Positions 25,071 through 37,099 are shown, counted from the stretch's first letter. The stretch is 64,000 nucleotides of DNA from Castanea sativa (GCF_040712315.1 NC_134020.1:38432751-38496750); one strand, 5' to 3'. Notes: generated by a model from the sequence alone, not told the origin. Made by a program: numbers and translations.

Positions 25071-26879
25071 TGTACAAAAATCTCAAAGGTAAGGATATGA
25101 GATGACTAGTCTGGTCGGGAAAAACAAGTGAAGTGGGACTGTAGAAGTGGGGATAGTGGTTTTTTTTTTTGTAATGTGAGGAAAAGATGGTTTATGGGAA
25201 AGGTCGATTGTGGATTTATGGGAGAGAGAGAGAGAGAGTGAGAGAGAGGAAGGGTGTGTTGGGGTATGTGTGTGTTATGATTGAAAGAATGAGTGGGTGG
25301 GAGTGACCCATCTCTAACCATCCTGGCTTTCTGTAGCGGACGAGGGGGGCGAGTTATTAATGCTTGGAATGTTTAGAGATTATCACAGAAGTAAATTTTT
25401 TTTTCCTGGGAATCTGAGACGTGCTTAATTAGAGCTTAAGTTAAAAATAATAATAAATGTTAGGATTTAGTTTTGAGAAATGTTAAATGATGTATTTAGG
25501 GAAATTGTTAATAGCCTATTTAAAAAAAAAAAAAAAATTTTGAAAGTTTTTTCATTTTTAATATAATAGATTATTAATCATTGTCCTAAGGGCACCTGTT
25601 AGCATCACTATGTAGTTTTTACTAATGTATATATAAGCTTTGTAGTTGAATTGATACTTTTTTATGTATAAATTACTTTAAAGTTCAGGAAAAAGGGTTC
25701 GAGCTGTGAAATTAAAAGCATATTATAAATATATTGTAATTATCTCTAAAAAAAAACGTTTAGGACATACATTAATAAACCAATTTAAAAAACATTTTAT
25801 GAGAGACTAAAAAAGTGACTAACTTTTTTTTATAATTTTTTCAATTTTGTATAAAAAATTTCTTAAAATTGATGATTAATGTATGCTCTAACATGACATA
25901 TTACTTTTTACTACTAATTTTATTATCAAACATTTACTTATTTAAAAATTTATTGATCAATAATCTGATGAATAAATAATTTTCTTTTTTTGTTTTGTGT
26001 TTAATAATTACTCATCAATTTGTAGAATTTACTAACATCATTCATTTTTTTTATCAATGGAGTTGGTTTATTATATTTTTATTCTGTTGTACTTTTACCA
26101 TATTCCTTCACTATGACATTTTTCTAGCTAAGTTATTCTATGGACACACACTTGCACATATTTGACACAATTTGCACATTTTTCTAATGTGTAATTTGAT
26201 TAGACCACTTACACATAAGAACTACCACGAGTATTTCTGAAGATTAATTCAATTATCACTTGACATGTGTACTAGTTATGGTAAAATGCGTGTAAAAATA
26301 TGACCCTAAAATTTTTGTTTTGAGTTGTTGCACACAAATTGTTTTACACACTTTTTAAAAAATAACTGAAATTTTAAATTGAAAATTGTGACATTTTAAG
26401 TAACCATTTCAGTTACTTTTGGGGGATTTGGGGATGTGTAATAAACACTGCTATTTTGTTTTCTAGCTTCCATTTTCAACTTCAGGCTAGACATCTTACC
26501 AGAAGGACTGTCCAGCGTTCCAAATACCTATTAACCAAGCTGTCTTGGAACTATTAATCTTAATCAATCTATTCAATTACCAACTGCATGCATTTTGGTC
26601 TCAAAAGTTGTCAAAAACCTACATTGTCAGTGAATATAGCAAGAATTTTTGAAACTACATCAAGTCAAAACATATTGGTTATCAATGATAATAATAATAA
26701 TAAAAAAGCCAACCTTTTCTTTTCCTTGTAATGAAAGTCATTCTATTATAACAGCTTTTTACACATCTTTTTTACTTTTAGCAATTTTTTGTCATCTTTA
26801 TGATAATTTTTTAGCAATTTTTTTTTATCTTTTTTGGCAATCCTTAATAACTTTTTATCCTTTTATTAACATAATTCAT

Positions 26880-26928
26880 TAAGAGAAATCTTAACAAGTA
26901 TGACACAATGCTTGTTAATATTCTCTTA
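26880..26928. repeat. short imperfect hairpin
   Basis: TAAGAGAAATCTTAACAAG faces CTTGTTAATATTCTCTTA across a 12-base loop, so the unit is about 49 bp and nearly palindromic. It could be the fused ends of a deleted MITE. Confidence 0.55.
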
Positions 26929-26943
26929 TTATAATTATTTATT

Positions 26944-26984
26944 GGGTTGTGTCAACGGGCACCGTAAGGTGTCCGTTAACAACA
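26944..26984. repeat. short hairpin, MITE-end-like
   Basis: TTGTGTCAACGGGCACC and GGTGTCCGTTAACAACAA form two arms around a 4-base GTAA loop. The end sequence looks like a transposon terminus joined head to head with its partner. Confidence 0.5.
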
Positions 26985-27241
26985 ACTTTTTACCGTTTTT
27001 TATAGCATTAATTTACTTTTTGTAGCTTTTTATTTTTTTAATAGTTTTTTTTAATCCTTTTTGGTAACATTTCCCTTGTTTATCTGATTAAAACTAGCCA
27101 CTGATCATGACTTCTTTGAAGTCTTTTCAAAAGAACATTACTTTTGTCTATTTGTAACAAACTAATATTCTCAGCACGAATTCCTAGTTATTAATAGGCC
27201 TGACTGGGAATCAAAACTCAAAAGGAATAAGTTCGATGTAA

Positions 27242-27644
27242 GAGCATTCTCATCAAGTATCTCAAAAGTCAAAAATGCTATTTTTTTAGTATCTTATTCC
27301 AAAAAAAACATACTACAACAAAGATGTTATTCTTAAAATTATTAGCATCTGAGCTACCGTGGACTGCTATCTATGACAGTCCATGTAGCTCAAATCTTAT
27401 AAATATTATAATATTATAATACTACTTTAATTAAAATACCTTTTCTCTCTCACTATTCTACTTTTCTTCTCACCTTCTTTCTCTTTTTTTTTTAAATAAT
27501 AAAAATATTAATATTTTAATAAAGTGGTAAAAAATAAAAAACATTTGATGTTGGGTGTATTGTAAAGTGAGTTGCTAAAATAAATAAAGTAGGTTTTTGA
27601 GATGCTAAATGCTAAATTTTTTGAGTTCCTTGATGAGAATGCTC
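27242..27644. mobile_element. Tourist-type (PIF/Harbinger) MITE
   Basis: Perfect 16-bp terminal inverted repeats, GAGCATTCTCATCAAG at 27242-27257 and its complement at 27629-27644. They are flanked by the 3-bp target duplication TAA at 27239-27241 and 27645-27647. The length is 403 bp and there is no coding capacity. A TAA/TTA duplication is the signature of the PIF/Harbinger group. A strong internal hairpin sits at 27350-27392. The perfect ends suggest a fairly recent insertion. Confidence 0.9.
27350..27392. repeat. hairpin inside the Tourist MITE
   Basis: Arms TGAGCTACCGTGGACTG and CAGTCCATGTAGCTCA pair around a 10-base loop with one bulge. The fold is independent of the terminal repeats. 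Confidence 0.75.
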
Positions 27645-27647
27645 TAA

Positions 27648-28930
27648 GATAGACATGCCACTTCATCAAAAAAATAAAAAATAAAAAAAAGGTTAAGAGA
27701 CATGCTACTTCACTACTTGAAGAAAATGAGTATAAATGGTAATATTAAAGGTGGCCCAATTTCATGCTAAGGAAGAAAAAATAAAATCATATTGAAGTGG
27801 GAGAGGGGATTTGAATCCAAATTCTTATCTTGGGGAGAATTGAATAATGCCATTGACAAGGTTCTTGGCTTTTTTATATGCTCACATTTATTTGATTATA
27901 TGCCAATCTTTATAATCCCCACAAAAAAAAAAAACGCCAAATCATTATTATTATTATTATATCTGTCATATTTACCGCAAAAAAAAAAAACTATATATTG
28001 CCAGTGGTTACCTTATTGTAATACTTAGCAAATTAAACTATAATTAAGCACCCAATTTTGTTTATATTATTTTACCCAATTGATATGCGATATTGGTCAT
28101 AACGTGGAGTCACACGAACATATCATTTAGACAAAGCAAACTGATTTGAATTCAGATGTAATAGACTCACAAATAAATAAATTATATATCGAATAAATTT
28201 TAAGTATTGCCTGAAAATCATACGAGAAAATTGAATGTAAGAAAAAAAATAATTGTAGTGACTTTAATATAATTTATAATTTTTTCATGTCAATAATATA
28301 CCCCAAATATTTTGATCTGAATTTTTCAATCTAGTTGTGCAAGAACACACTCCCAAATATTAAATGACAATATAGAGAAAATAAATTAACAAGCATGCAC
28401 ACACAAAATGAAAATAAGAATTTACGTTGTTCAAAAAGATGTCTCTACATATCCATGAATAAAGATTGGGAGCAATTTCGATTATAAAAATAGGTATATT
28501 ATGATGGCATAAACGCTCTCACAATATCTCAAAGATAAGAAAAATCATGACTGCAACGTGATATGAAACCCTTATAAGAAAACTTGCATTAACTTGTGTA
28601 ATAAAAAAATAATAATGAAAAATATTATTTAAATAAAATAGAATATAGAGTAGATAATCTGATGTGAGTGTCTTAGAAAAGTGAATATGTAAATTAGAAA
28701 AAAGTGAGTTATTATGGTAAAATAGATAGAAAATTTTAGAAAAAAATGACATAAATGCTTACACCCAAAGACTTATGAGGAGATGGATATTAATAATTGC
28801 CTCTATAATTTGTTGCAAGTCCGAAAACATGGAACCAAGGAAAGGGGGAACTCCCAACTCTTAACTCTCAAGTCTTGAACTTAATTCAATAACCATATTC
28901 ATTATTCTTATAACTTGGAGTAATCAATTA
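27648..28930. other. intergenic DNA
   Basis: AT-rich, with short (TTA)n and poly(A) runs near 27920-27990. No gene recognised. Confidence 0.5.
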
Positions 28931-28939
28931 TGTATTCTT

Positions 28940-29780
28940 ATTTGTGTAGATCTTTGAAATAAATATATCCGCCAAGTAAATTCACTCTAATTTTGTCATA
29001 CTGCACATCAATATACTTTTTCTTACGCGTGATTCTTCACCAACAAAATTGTACTCTAACTTTGTAGTACAACACTATCTTGTTTAAAACCAAACTCATA
29101 ACTAGTCTTCAAAGCCAAACTATTTTTGATACCTCTATTAGTGCCATGTATTTTTCCATGTGGTAGATTTCTTATACTTCCAGCATATTGGGCCACCAGC
29201 AAACACAAACACCTAGCATATCATGGATATCCAATAATCAAAATCCCTTAGCAGAATGACCCATCCACATAGTCTATAGCTTTTGTATAAACTCTTTGAT
29301 CAAAGATCATATACGGTTCCCCCTCTTCCAGGGGTGGCTTCTCAAAAAAAAAAAAAAAGATCATATACGGTAGTCACAAATGCCTACTAGATATCTAAAA
29401 ATCCATTTCACTACATTCTGATGCCTTTTTCCCCCTAGATCTATCTTATACTTACTAATCACACTGACATGCATGAAAAATATCATGAATGGTGCACACC
29501 TTTGAGTATATGAGACACCCAATTAAGTTAGCATATATCACTTTAGACATATACTCTGATTCTTCAAATCAGGCATAATTGTGAGGACAATATAAAGTAG
29601 ACAACAAGTGTGTACTGACAAGTCTTGCATCAGCCACGCTATTCCAACACCTTAGGATAACCATAATTACCAGCCCATCTAGCACAATGAACTTCTATCC
29701 CAAGCATCTTCTTGACAACTTCAAAATCATGTGTGCCAAATTCACTAATTAAGAAAGATATAAGAACCATTAGCAAGTAC
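28940..29780 (-). pseudogene. decayed Ty1/copia pol fragment (RT end to RNase H)
   Basis: Translation of the minus strand gives scattered but ordered copia pol matches. FEVVKKMLGIEVHCARWAG near 29690-29750 is the conserved KKxLGIEIxRDR block of RT. EYMSKVIYANLIG and SKVCTIHD near 29490-29570 match the SKVPYASxVGSLMYxMxCTRPDI block. FAGGPICWK near 29200 and FKQDSVV near 29060 match the RNase H region. Stops and frameshifts occur about every 10-30 codons. It is an old molecular fossil with no LTRs nearby. The fragment carries a 41-bp micro-insertion at 29318-29358. Confidence 0.75.
29318..29358 (+). mobile_element. 41-bp poly(A) micro-insertion with 13-bp TSD
   Basis: A 26-base body ending in CTTCTC and followed by 15 A is flanked on both sides by GATCATATACGGT (29305-29317 and 29359-29371). 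This is the signature of LINE-mediated retroposition of an extremely short, 5'-truncated RNA end. Its source family is not identifiable from 26 bases. Confidence 0.8.
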
Positions 29781-29847
29781 TTTATAATAAACAAGTATTC
29801 ATACTCAATGTGTTGTACCCATGCGTCAACATGAACTAGTCAAATCA

Positions 29848-30599
29848 CAAGGCCGGCTCAAGCGTTTCGGAGGCTTAAGACGAAATCTTTAAATATGGTC
29901 TTTATGTTATCACTTAAATAATATTTAACTAACATTTTATATAATATTTTTTTTAAATCCATTCTTATTACTTTTTAATATGATTTTTTTATTTTAGAAA
30001 ATGCTAAAGTTATAACAAATTTTACTATAAATTTGTATTGTGATGAATGTGATCAATGACATGAGACTTACAAAAATACTAGAAATATTATAAAATTTAC
30101 AACATGAGAATTACAAAGATATATCACCAATCACAAATATTCATTAAAAAACGCATTCAATAGTTTGTTGAAATCCACCTATCATATTCATTGTCACATC
30201 AAATTATAAAAGTTATGGAGACCACCATGCACTCTTGGTGCAGTGAACACTCCACAATTATAAATTCTTGTGGGTGTAGAGAGTAATGATTGAAATTTAA
30301 GTCTCTAGAAGAGAGTTTTGCATAGATACACACTTAGATTAGACTAGAGTAGAATTTTTATCTCGTATAAAAATAATTAAATAAATAAAAGTTATATAGT
30401 AAAATTTATAGTATTTTTAACATTTTCTTATTTGAATTACTTGTGATTAGTAACACGTCTATTTGTAAGACCTATTTATTTAAATTTGTCTTATCTCTAT
30501 CTCTAGTATTACTAAATTTTTTAAAGCTTCTTAATAGTGAAAAAAAATGTAATGGGCCCTAGGCAATGGTGTAATTGGCATAAGCCTAGGGCCGGCCTG
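29848..30599. mobile_element. hAT-type non-autonomous element
   Basis: The ends read CAAGGCCGGCTC on the left and, reverse-complemented, CAGGCCGGCCC on the right. The flanks carry an 8-bp target duplication with one mismatch, TCAAATCA at 29840-29847 and TCAAACCA at 30600-30607. An 8-bp duplication with CA-GGCCGGC ends is typical of the hAT superfamily. No transposase is encoded. A SINE is nested at 30217-30384. Confidence 0.75.
30217..30384 (+). mobile_element. second SINE family, nested in the hAT element
   Basis: An A-box-like TCTTGGTGCAGTGAACAC and a decayed B-box GAAATTTAAGTCTC lie about 50 bases apart, followed by a body ending in an A-rich tail. A perfect 11-bp target duplication ATAAAAGTTAT lies at 30206-30216 and 30385-30395. 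It differs from the SINE at 11362 in both head and body. Confidence 0.7.
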
Positions 30600-30607
30600 T
30601 CAAACCA

Positions 30608-32669
30608 TATGTACCATTACTTGGAAGACTGCCTCGAGAAGTGTAATGACTTCTTAAAAAGACAAACTTTTTTTTTTCCTTTCTGGTTCCTTGAAATTTT
30701 GGGTTATTGCATATAAATTTGCTTTTCCAATTCTCCATGGAGGAATGTTATCTTCATATAAAGTTGCTATAATTCTATGACATGCATTGTCATGTGGATA
30801 AGGTCACATTAATGTCTTCACCTTCCCAGGTGACATATAACATTTTTCAAACTTGTAGTTGGGTTAGCTTTCAACTTTCTAACTCTGTTGGGTACGGGGA
30901 GAAAGAAAAGCAAAACAATTTTCCTTATATGTAAAAGTAAACAAATTAACGTAAACTTGAGAAAGGAACCTGTAATAAACTTAATGCTAGACAAAGTCTT
31001 AATTTCAAATATACAAATGTGATTAATTGTTTTGATTTGACAAATAAAGTAGAATAAAACTATATGCATGTGTACACGATTTTTGATACTATCATTTCTT
31101 CAATACACAGTCACACCAAATTTATCTATCATTGAAAACGATAATACAATTTGTGTGTTATCGATTGATAGTGAGATACAGCTAAGAATTTAAATTTAAA
31201 TGAAGAATATAATGGATTGCACTTAAGATAATACTCTACCTAAGTTTATCCTAAAAAAATAACTGCATGCATAGTAAATAAATCGGGGATGGCAAAAATG
31301 CCCTGCCCCACCAAGCTATTTCCCCCACAGATTTTCTCCGCCTTGAACAAGTGCAGTTTATGTTCGCTCCTCATCTTTTCTTACCTGTTTTTTTTTAGAA
31401 ATAATCTTGACTTAGCTTGAATGTATATATGAATGTTTTATTTGGTGAATATATTTGATTATATATATATCCTAGTTATAGTTTATATTTTTGCATACAT
31501 ATTCAATTACACTTGTCTCCTTTCTCTCTTGGTATTCTCAAGATATTTCCTTTTATGTTTCAATTACCATCGCCAAAATATTTGCTCAGTGCGTGTTTTC
31601 TTTATCTCAAAGAGAAGACGAGACATCTATGATCCGATCCTGCCCTGCCTCCTTGTCATCCCTAAAATTAGTACCACTTCTTAAATTATCTCATAAATTG
31701 TCTTTACAAAAAAAAAGAAAAAGATAATATAATATAATATAAAAGTTAAATTAAAATTAATAATGATATTAATCACATAAATGGTCAGCCTCATTAATTT
31801 GAACCGTACAAATTATCAAACGAGGGGGAAAAGGAAGAGCCTACTTCTACTGTTATTAAGATGGGCCAAACCATGCCCCAGCCTGGCGGAAATCATTTAA
31901 AGCCTATGGGCCATGCTAGACCAGGCCTGTTGACCCTCCAGTCGAGCCTAATTCATTTGATTTATAATAATCGAGACATGGCCCAAACCCCAGGTTCTTT
32001 TTCTTCTCTCTCTCTCTCTCTCTCATGAATTTTTTTTTTTTTGAGAACCTCTCTCTCATGAAAATAAAGCCCTTAATCAATAGCATTTAGTCAAAACAAA
32101 AAATAAAATGGTACTTATCTAGTTGTGACTTCGCGCAGCTATGATCAACCAGTGGAAGTAATCAATAGCATTGTTCATTGTAATAAAGAGAATAAGAACA
32201 AATTATATAACAGATTGAAGATCAACTGGAAACATTCATGGAATAGACCTGATTATAATTAGGTAGATCTATGAATTTCTATAAATAAACTTAATTAATC
32301 ACTGCCATTGTTTTTTTTTTTTTTTTTTTGACATCATGAACTAGAGAATAGAGATGCATATTTGTGAATATTCTTTATAGTTGTATTAACATGTCTTTTG
32401 TGGATTTCATTTTTTTGCTTAATTGAAATTTCTATCTTGTTATTTATAGAGTCTTTGCCATATGAGTATATTTAAGACGAATACTTGTGAATAAGAGTTA
32501 TTGATCTAAATACACCATTAAGTTCTAAGAGACTAATCGACGAATCAAGCAAGATGGGTGCTCTTCAATTTCATCTTAGTTTCATAACTTAGATCATGGT
32601 GTCACTATAAATTGGTGTACAATTTAAAATGAAACTTCTTCTTTTTTTGAACGGTAAAGAGTGTGATTT
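30608..32669. other. intergenic DNA
   Basis: No gene recognised. The open frames around 30818-31069 and 31433-31727 are AT-rich artefacts. A CT tract with poly(T) lies at about 32004-32041 and a poly(T) run at about 32310-32330. Confidence 0.5.
31283..31663. mobile_element. candidate hAT-like MITE with G/C-rich ends
   Basis: The left end CGGGGATGGCAAAAATGCC and the right end (reverse-complemented AGGGATGACAAGGAGGCAG) are imperfect inverted repeats, and the interior is non-coding. No convincing target duplication was found, so this is only a candidate. Confidence 0.35.
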
Positions 32670-33599
32670 TGTTATGAACCGAGATAATATGCTAGATAAT
32701 TTTTAATTGCATTAGAAGCATTTAAATTTAGGCTTGGTGATAGATCTTTATTTGAATAAGGTAGTAGTAGATTAGTATTGTTATTTGCTTGTATTTAAAT
32801 TGATCCCTATGTTTTAGGGTAGGATTATATCCTGATGGTGGGCAAAAATAGCTAACTCCAATTTGTCCACAGAAGTCGTCCATAGCAGAATGACCATCCC
32901 AACATTGGGTGGTCGTCCCTCTTAGGACGGTCGTCCGTGGGAGCAGGAGTTGTTCATCTGAAAAGTCCCTGGACAACCTCCTAACCCTTAAGAAATTTCC
33001 AAAATGTGGACTTCCTTACCAAATCCTGTGAATCAGACCACATGGTACAATCTTGAAGCATTACCAAGGTCTTTGTTCATCTCTCTGACTTCATACTTAA
33101 CTTCCCGAGGATGAGACTAGATATTCTAACTCGTATGGCAGTTAACAAAAGTTAAGCTTCCACAAATACTGGGGAAGTTACAAAATAAATAACCGCCCTG
33201 AGATTTACTATATAAGGACTCATCTGCATTGAATGAGGGTAAGTTTTTAAGAACTCCTAAAAAGTTGGAACTCTAGAATTTGAGAAAGAAACTAACTTTG
33301 GCATCGGAGGGTTCTTGGTTGGTCCACCCCGGTCATCTTTGATCGTGTGTTCTTTTTTTCAGACCTTCTAAACAATCACTAGCCCTTTGAAGTTCAAAGC
33401 ATCTAACCTACTAATTTTCCTTGCATCATCATTTCCTATGTTTTAGGATTTGTTTATGAGATGCTATCTATGTACGTTGAATGCATTAATGAAAATAAAG
33501 CAAAAACTTAGCCAAAAATGTCTATTCCCTCTCTCAAATTTAGGAGGCTAGTCACCTCGATCTGACTAATCTATCTTTAAATTATCTCAATTCAAAACA
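32670..33599 (+). repeat. 5' LTR of the outer retrotransposon
   Basis: 930 bp, TG...CA. It contains TATATAAGG at 33209-33217, the expected core promoter of the element. The word CCTATGTTTTAGG occurs twice, at 32806-32818 and 33435-33447, and the intervening 629 bp is missing from the partner LTR. Confidence 0.88.
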
Positions 33600-33601
33600 T
33601 T

Positions 33602-33613
33602 TGGTATCAAAGC
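33602..33613 (+). other. primer binding site (iMet tRNA type)
   Basis: TGGTATCAAAGC begins two bases after the 5' LTR. It matches the usual plant TGGTATCAGAGC with one substitution. In LTR retrotransposons this site primes minus-strand DNA synthesis. Confidence 0.85.
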
Positions 33614-33788
33614 ATTTTGATCCACATCTCCATCAAACCAACCTTTTTTTCCAACCAAATCCCAAACCGCCACCTAGCCCACTTGCCAAAAAAAGAAGAA
33701 AAAAAAAATCACACCAATCCCCACAATAGTTTTGAAGAAAAAAAAACTTTTGTAAAAATCAATTTTTGCATCAAGCTCAAAGTTCATA

Positions 33789-34064
33789 ATGTCTAGCACA
33801 TATCAAAGTTTTAGTCCCGAGGAACAACAAACAATTTCAAAGCATGTCAATGGAATGTTAGAGATTCACAAGGACATGTCCAAAAGCATAGCAAGGATGG
33901 AAGCAATGATACAAGATTCGTGGGATCAAATGATAAAGGTCTTAGATAAACAATCTGTTGGAAATAAAGGAGAGATATTACCTGACTTTTTCTTAGAAAT
34001 TATACAACATGATTTTACCAAAATAGGTGGCGGAGATGAGGCGTGGACCAAGTCACTGTCTTGA
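33789..34064 (+). pseudogene. short gag-like frame of the outer element
   Basis: An ATG 176 bp after the primer site opens a 91-codon frame, starting MSSTYQSFSPEEQQ. The region is predicted helical and rich in Met, Lys and Ser (HVNGMLEIHKDMSKSIARME). The position is that of gag, but I recognise no gag domain. The frame runs into the copia insertion, so its real C-terminus is lost. The function assignment rests on position only. Confidence 0.4.
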
Positions 34065-34289
34065 AATAAATTGTGCCGTCTACGGTATATTCGATGTAGT
34101 TAGACAATAGTTTCTGCACGTTGTTCCCAGGATACAACACCCCAGCCACCTTTGCTAATTATCCTTATGAGCTTACACTGCTCATAGGTTATAAGCTCTC
34201 TATAGTACTTTCTTTTCTTAGAAAATTTAGTAAAAGATAAAATATTTTTTGTGAATAGTAAAAAGCAGTAGATGGTAAGTGTTTAGAAA

Positions 34290-34684
34290 TTAATAGCCAA
34301 ATCAAGAATGGAAAGCAAGAATTGAAAGCAAGTTGTAATACTATGAACAATCAACAGTAAAATATATAAATATATAGTTGTATAATTTTCTGATACTTTC
34401 CATCTATAACGTTACTATTAAATATATTAAAAAAAACGTTTTAAAGAAAAAGTTTATAAAAGAAAGTATACTAAAAGCTAGCAATATATGGTATTAAAAA
34501 TCAAATTAATTTTCAAAAGTTTTTCTAACTAAAACCATTGACAATAGCTATTCAAATTTTGAATTATATTTTAATTTCAAAATTTAGCAATCAACGTATC
34601 TGACATTAAGGGATAATTAATTTCATGAATTCACATAAATGAGTATTAAAATAAAATATGATATTTTTGTAAAAATATCCAAAA
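34290..34684 (-). repeat. copia 3' LTR, part confirmed by its partner
   Basis: This part aligns to 37100-37327 plus 45449-45718. Relative to it, the right LTR carries about 130 bp extra (around 37115-37240). The stretch 34057-34289 has no visible counterpart on the right, so it is either the unmatched end of the LTR or other sequence. Confidence 0.75.
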
Positions 34685-35282
34685 ATCCCCCACTTATTTT
34701 TATAAAAATAAATAGGCAAATATATAAGAAAATTTTTCTAGGTTAAATAGAACATAATGCATAATAAGAGTGCCAATGGCTTGAAACCTCCTTTAGTGTT
34801 TCAACAACATTGTTCCAAAGTTAATAGTGAGCTAAGTCTTGACCTATAACTTTTTGTATGAAAACAAAACATTACATCACACACATAATATTCAAATGCT
34901 CTATTACAAGCTTCTAAGCCAGCACATTACGACCTTGTGCTTAATCCCAACATCCATGAGCTATTTAGAGAACTAGCTGCATTATCAAAGGAAGCGGCCT
35001 CACTTCTATGCTCACTTAGGTGTGGCTATTAAGGATGTTCTTGTAACTCTAGCATCCCACTCATAAGAGCTATAGTCCACATTAAGAGTTTTTTAATAAA
35101 TAAAAACTCATCCTATATAACATTACAAGATACATGCACGCACATCATAGGGAGGGACATGAGTATTAGTACTCATACATATATTTAGTGCATGTTAATC
35201 AAACTACTCTATGATTAGTTTTTCCCTTTGAACCTAGTTCTTGGGATCTCCAATCCCTAGGTAGGGTATCCTCATAGGTAGT

Positions 35283-36960
35283 TTATTCTTCTTTGGACTT
35301 AATTTCCATCTCCCTCAATGCTATCCAGATCTTTTCTCTAGCTAGAGTTTTAGTTAATGGATCTGCAAGATGATCACTTGTACTAATATAATCAACATTT
35401 ATGGTACCATTTTTTATGTATGATCTCACAGTATTATGCTTTCTTCTAATAGATCTGGATTTACTATTATAGTATTTATTGTGAACTCTACCAATAGTGG
35501 CAGTACTATCATAATGAATTAAAACGGGTGAAATAGGTTTCTCCCACATGGAAATATTAGATAATAAATCACGTAATCAACCCGCTTCTTCACTAGCTAA
35601 AGATAAGGCAATTAATTCTGCCTCCATGGTGGGTTTAGCTATAATCTGTTGTTTTTTAGATTTTCAACATATTGCTCCACCACCTAATGTAAATGCATAG
35701 CCAGTGGAAGACAAAGAATCACCTAATAAGGTGTTCCAACTAGCAACATTATATCCTTCAAGAACAGCAGGATATCTTTGATATAGCAAACCATAGTACG
35801 CTATTCTTTTTAAATATCTCATTAACTGAGTCATGGCATTTCAATGTTCAAAATTAGGTTTGCTAGTAAATCTTGCTAGAACTCCTACGACATAAGTAAT
35901 ATCAGGTCTAGTATAATTAGTAGCATATCTAAGACTACCAATAATACTAGCATATTCCTTTTGATTGTAAATATCATTTTCATCTTTAGTAGGAAATAGA
36001 TATATATTAGAATCAAAAGGAATACTTGCAGGTTTGCAATCAAAGTAATTATATTTTTTCAAAAAAATTTCTGTATAATGATATTGATCTACAATATGCC
36101 ATTTGAAGTTCTAGAAATTTTCATGCCACGAATCACATTAGCTTCTCCTAAATCTTTCATATCAAAGTTATTTTTAAGAGGCATTTTGGCAGCATTTATA
36201 ATATCCATATTAGGACAAAAAATTAGAAGATCATCAACATATAAACAAATTATAATATGAGCATCATCAAAAGTTTTATAATATATACATTTGTCACTTT
36301 CATTTGTTTAGAAAGCAAACATTGATCAAATTTCTCATGCCACTGTCTAGGTGCTTGTTTTAAACCATATAAAGATTTTAATAATTTACATACCTTGTGT
36401 TCATTACCTGGTATTGTAAAACCTTCTGGTTGGTTCATGTAGATTTCTTCTTCTAATTCTCCATTTAAAAATGTCGTCCTTACATCCATTTTATGTATCA
36501 TCAAATTATGAATAGCTGTTATAGCAATCAATAATTTAATACATGTAACTTTAGTAACAAGTGAAAAAGTATTAAAAAAAAATCAATATCTTCTTTTTGT
36601 TTAAAACCTTTAGCTACAAGCCTTGCTTTGATTTTTTCAATAGATCCATCAGGATTTAATTTTCTTCTAAGTACCCATTTACATCCAATTGTTTTACAAC
36701 CATAAGGTAAATCTACAAGTTTCCAAGTATTATTAGAGATAATAGAATCCTTCTCATCATTGATCGCTTCTTTCCAAATCCTTAAATCAGGAGAAAATAA
36801 AGCTTCTTCTAGAGAAGTAGGGTCACCTTGTAAATTCTACACATAATATTCAAGACCAAAAACCTTTTCAATTCTAGGTCTTTTACTCCTCCTAGGTTCA
36901 ATCTCATATTCATTAACATTTTTTAACTTAGATGTTGAACATTCATGTAACTTGTCCTTA
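35283..36960 (-). pseudogene. copia reverse transcriptase and RNase H, broken
   Basis: The RT domain runs from about 36960 down. Recognisable blocks are GCKWVLRRKLNPDGSIEK and KARLVAKGFKQKE near 36600-36720, HKMDVRTTFLNGELEEEIYM and SLYGLKQAPRQWHEKFDQ at 36250-36531, then CKPASIPFDSN and GSLRYATNYTRPDI at 35841-36062. The RNase H end follows with HYDSTATIGRVHNKYY and NGTINVDYISTSDHLADPLT at 35283-35549. These match plant Ty1/copia pol, which copies element RNA into DNA. Several frameshifts and stops separate the blocks, so no enzyme is made. It overlaps the minus-strand copia element and supports its orientation. Confidence 0.9.
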
Positions 36961-37099
36961 GCCAAAGAATCAAAACATTTGCTAACATTTAAATGGTCAT
37001 AAAGTTGTTGAAATCAATATATGATCAATAGGTTTCTTTATATATATAAACCGGTCATCAAAAGTCTTTGCCAAATGTATATATGTTGAAACAAATTAA

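Larger units (their letters stand above)
25330..27241. other. intergenic DNA upstream of the YABBY gene
   Basis: AT-rich, no gene. Two small hairpins at 26880 and 26944 are listed separately. The open frame at 26649-26882 is a poly(T)-driven artefact. Confidence 0.5.

Noticed and set aside
34052..34057. GTCAC as target duplication of the copia element
   Set aside because: The right flank reads CAATC and does not match, so the left boundary stays open.
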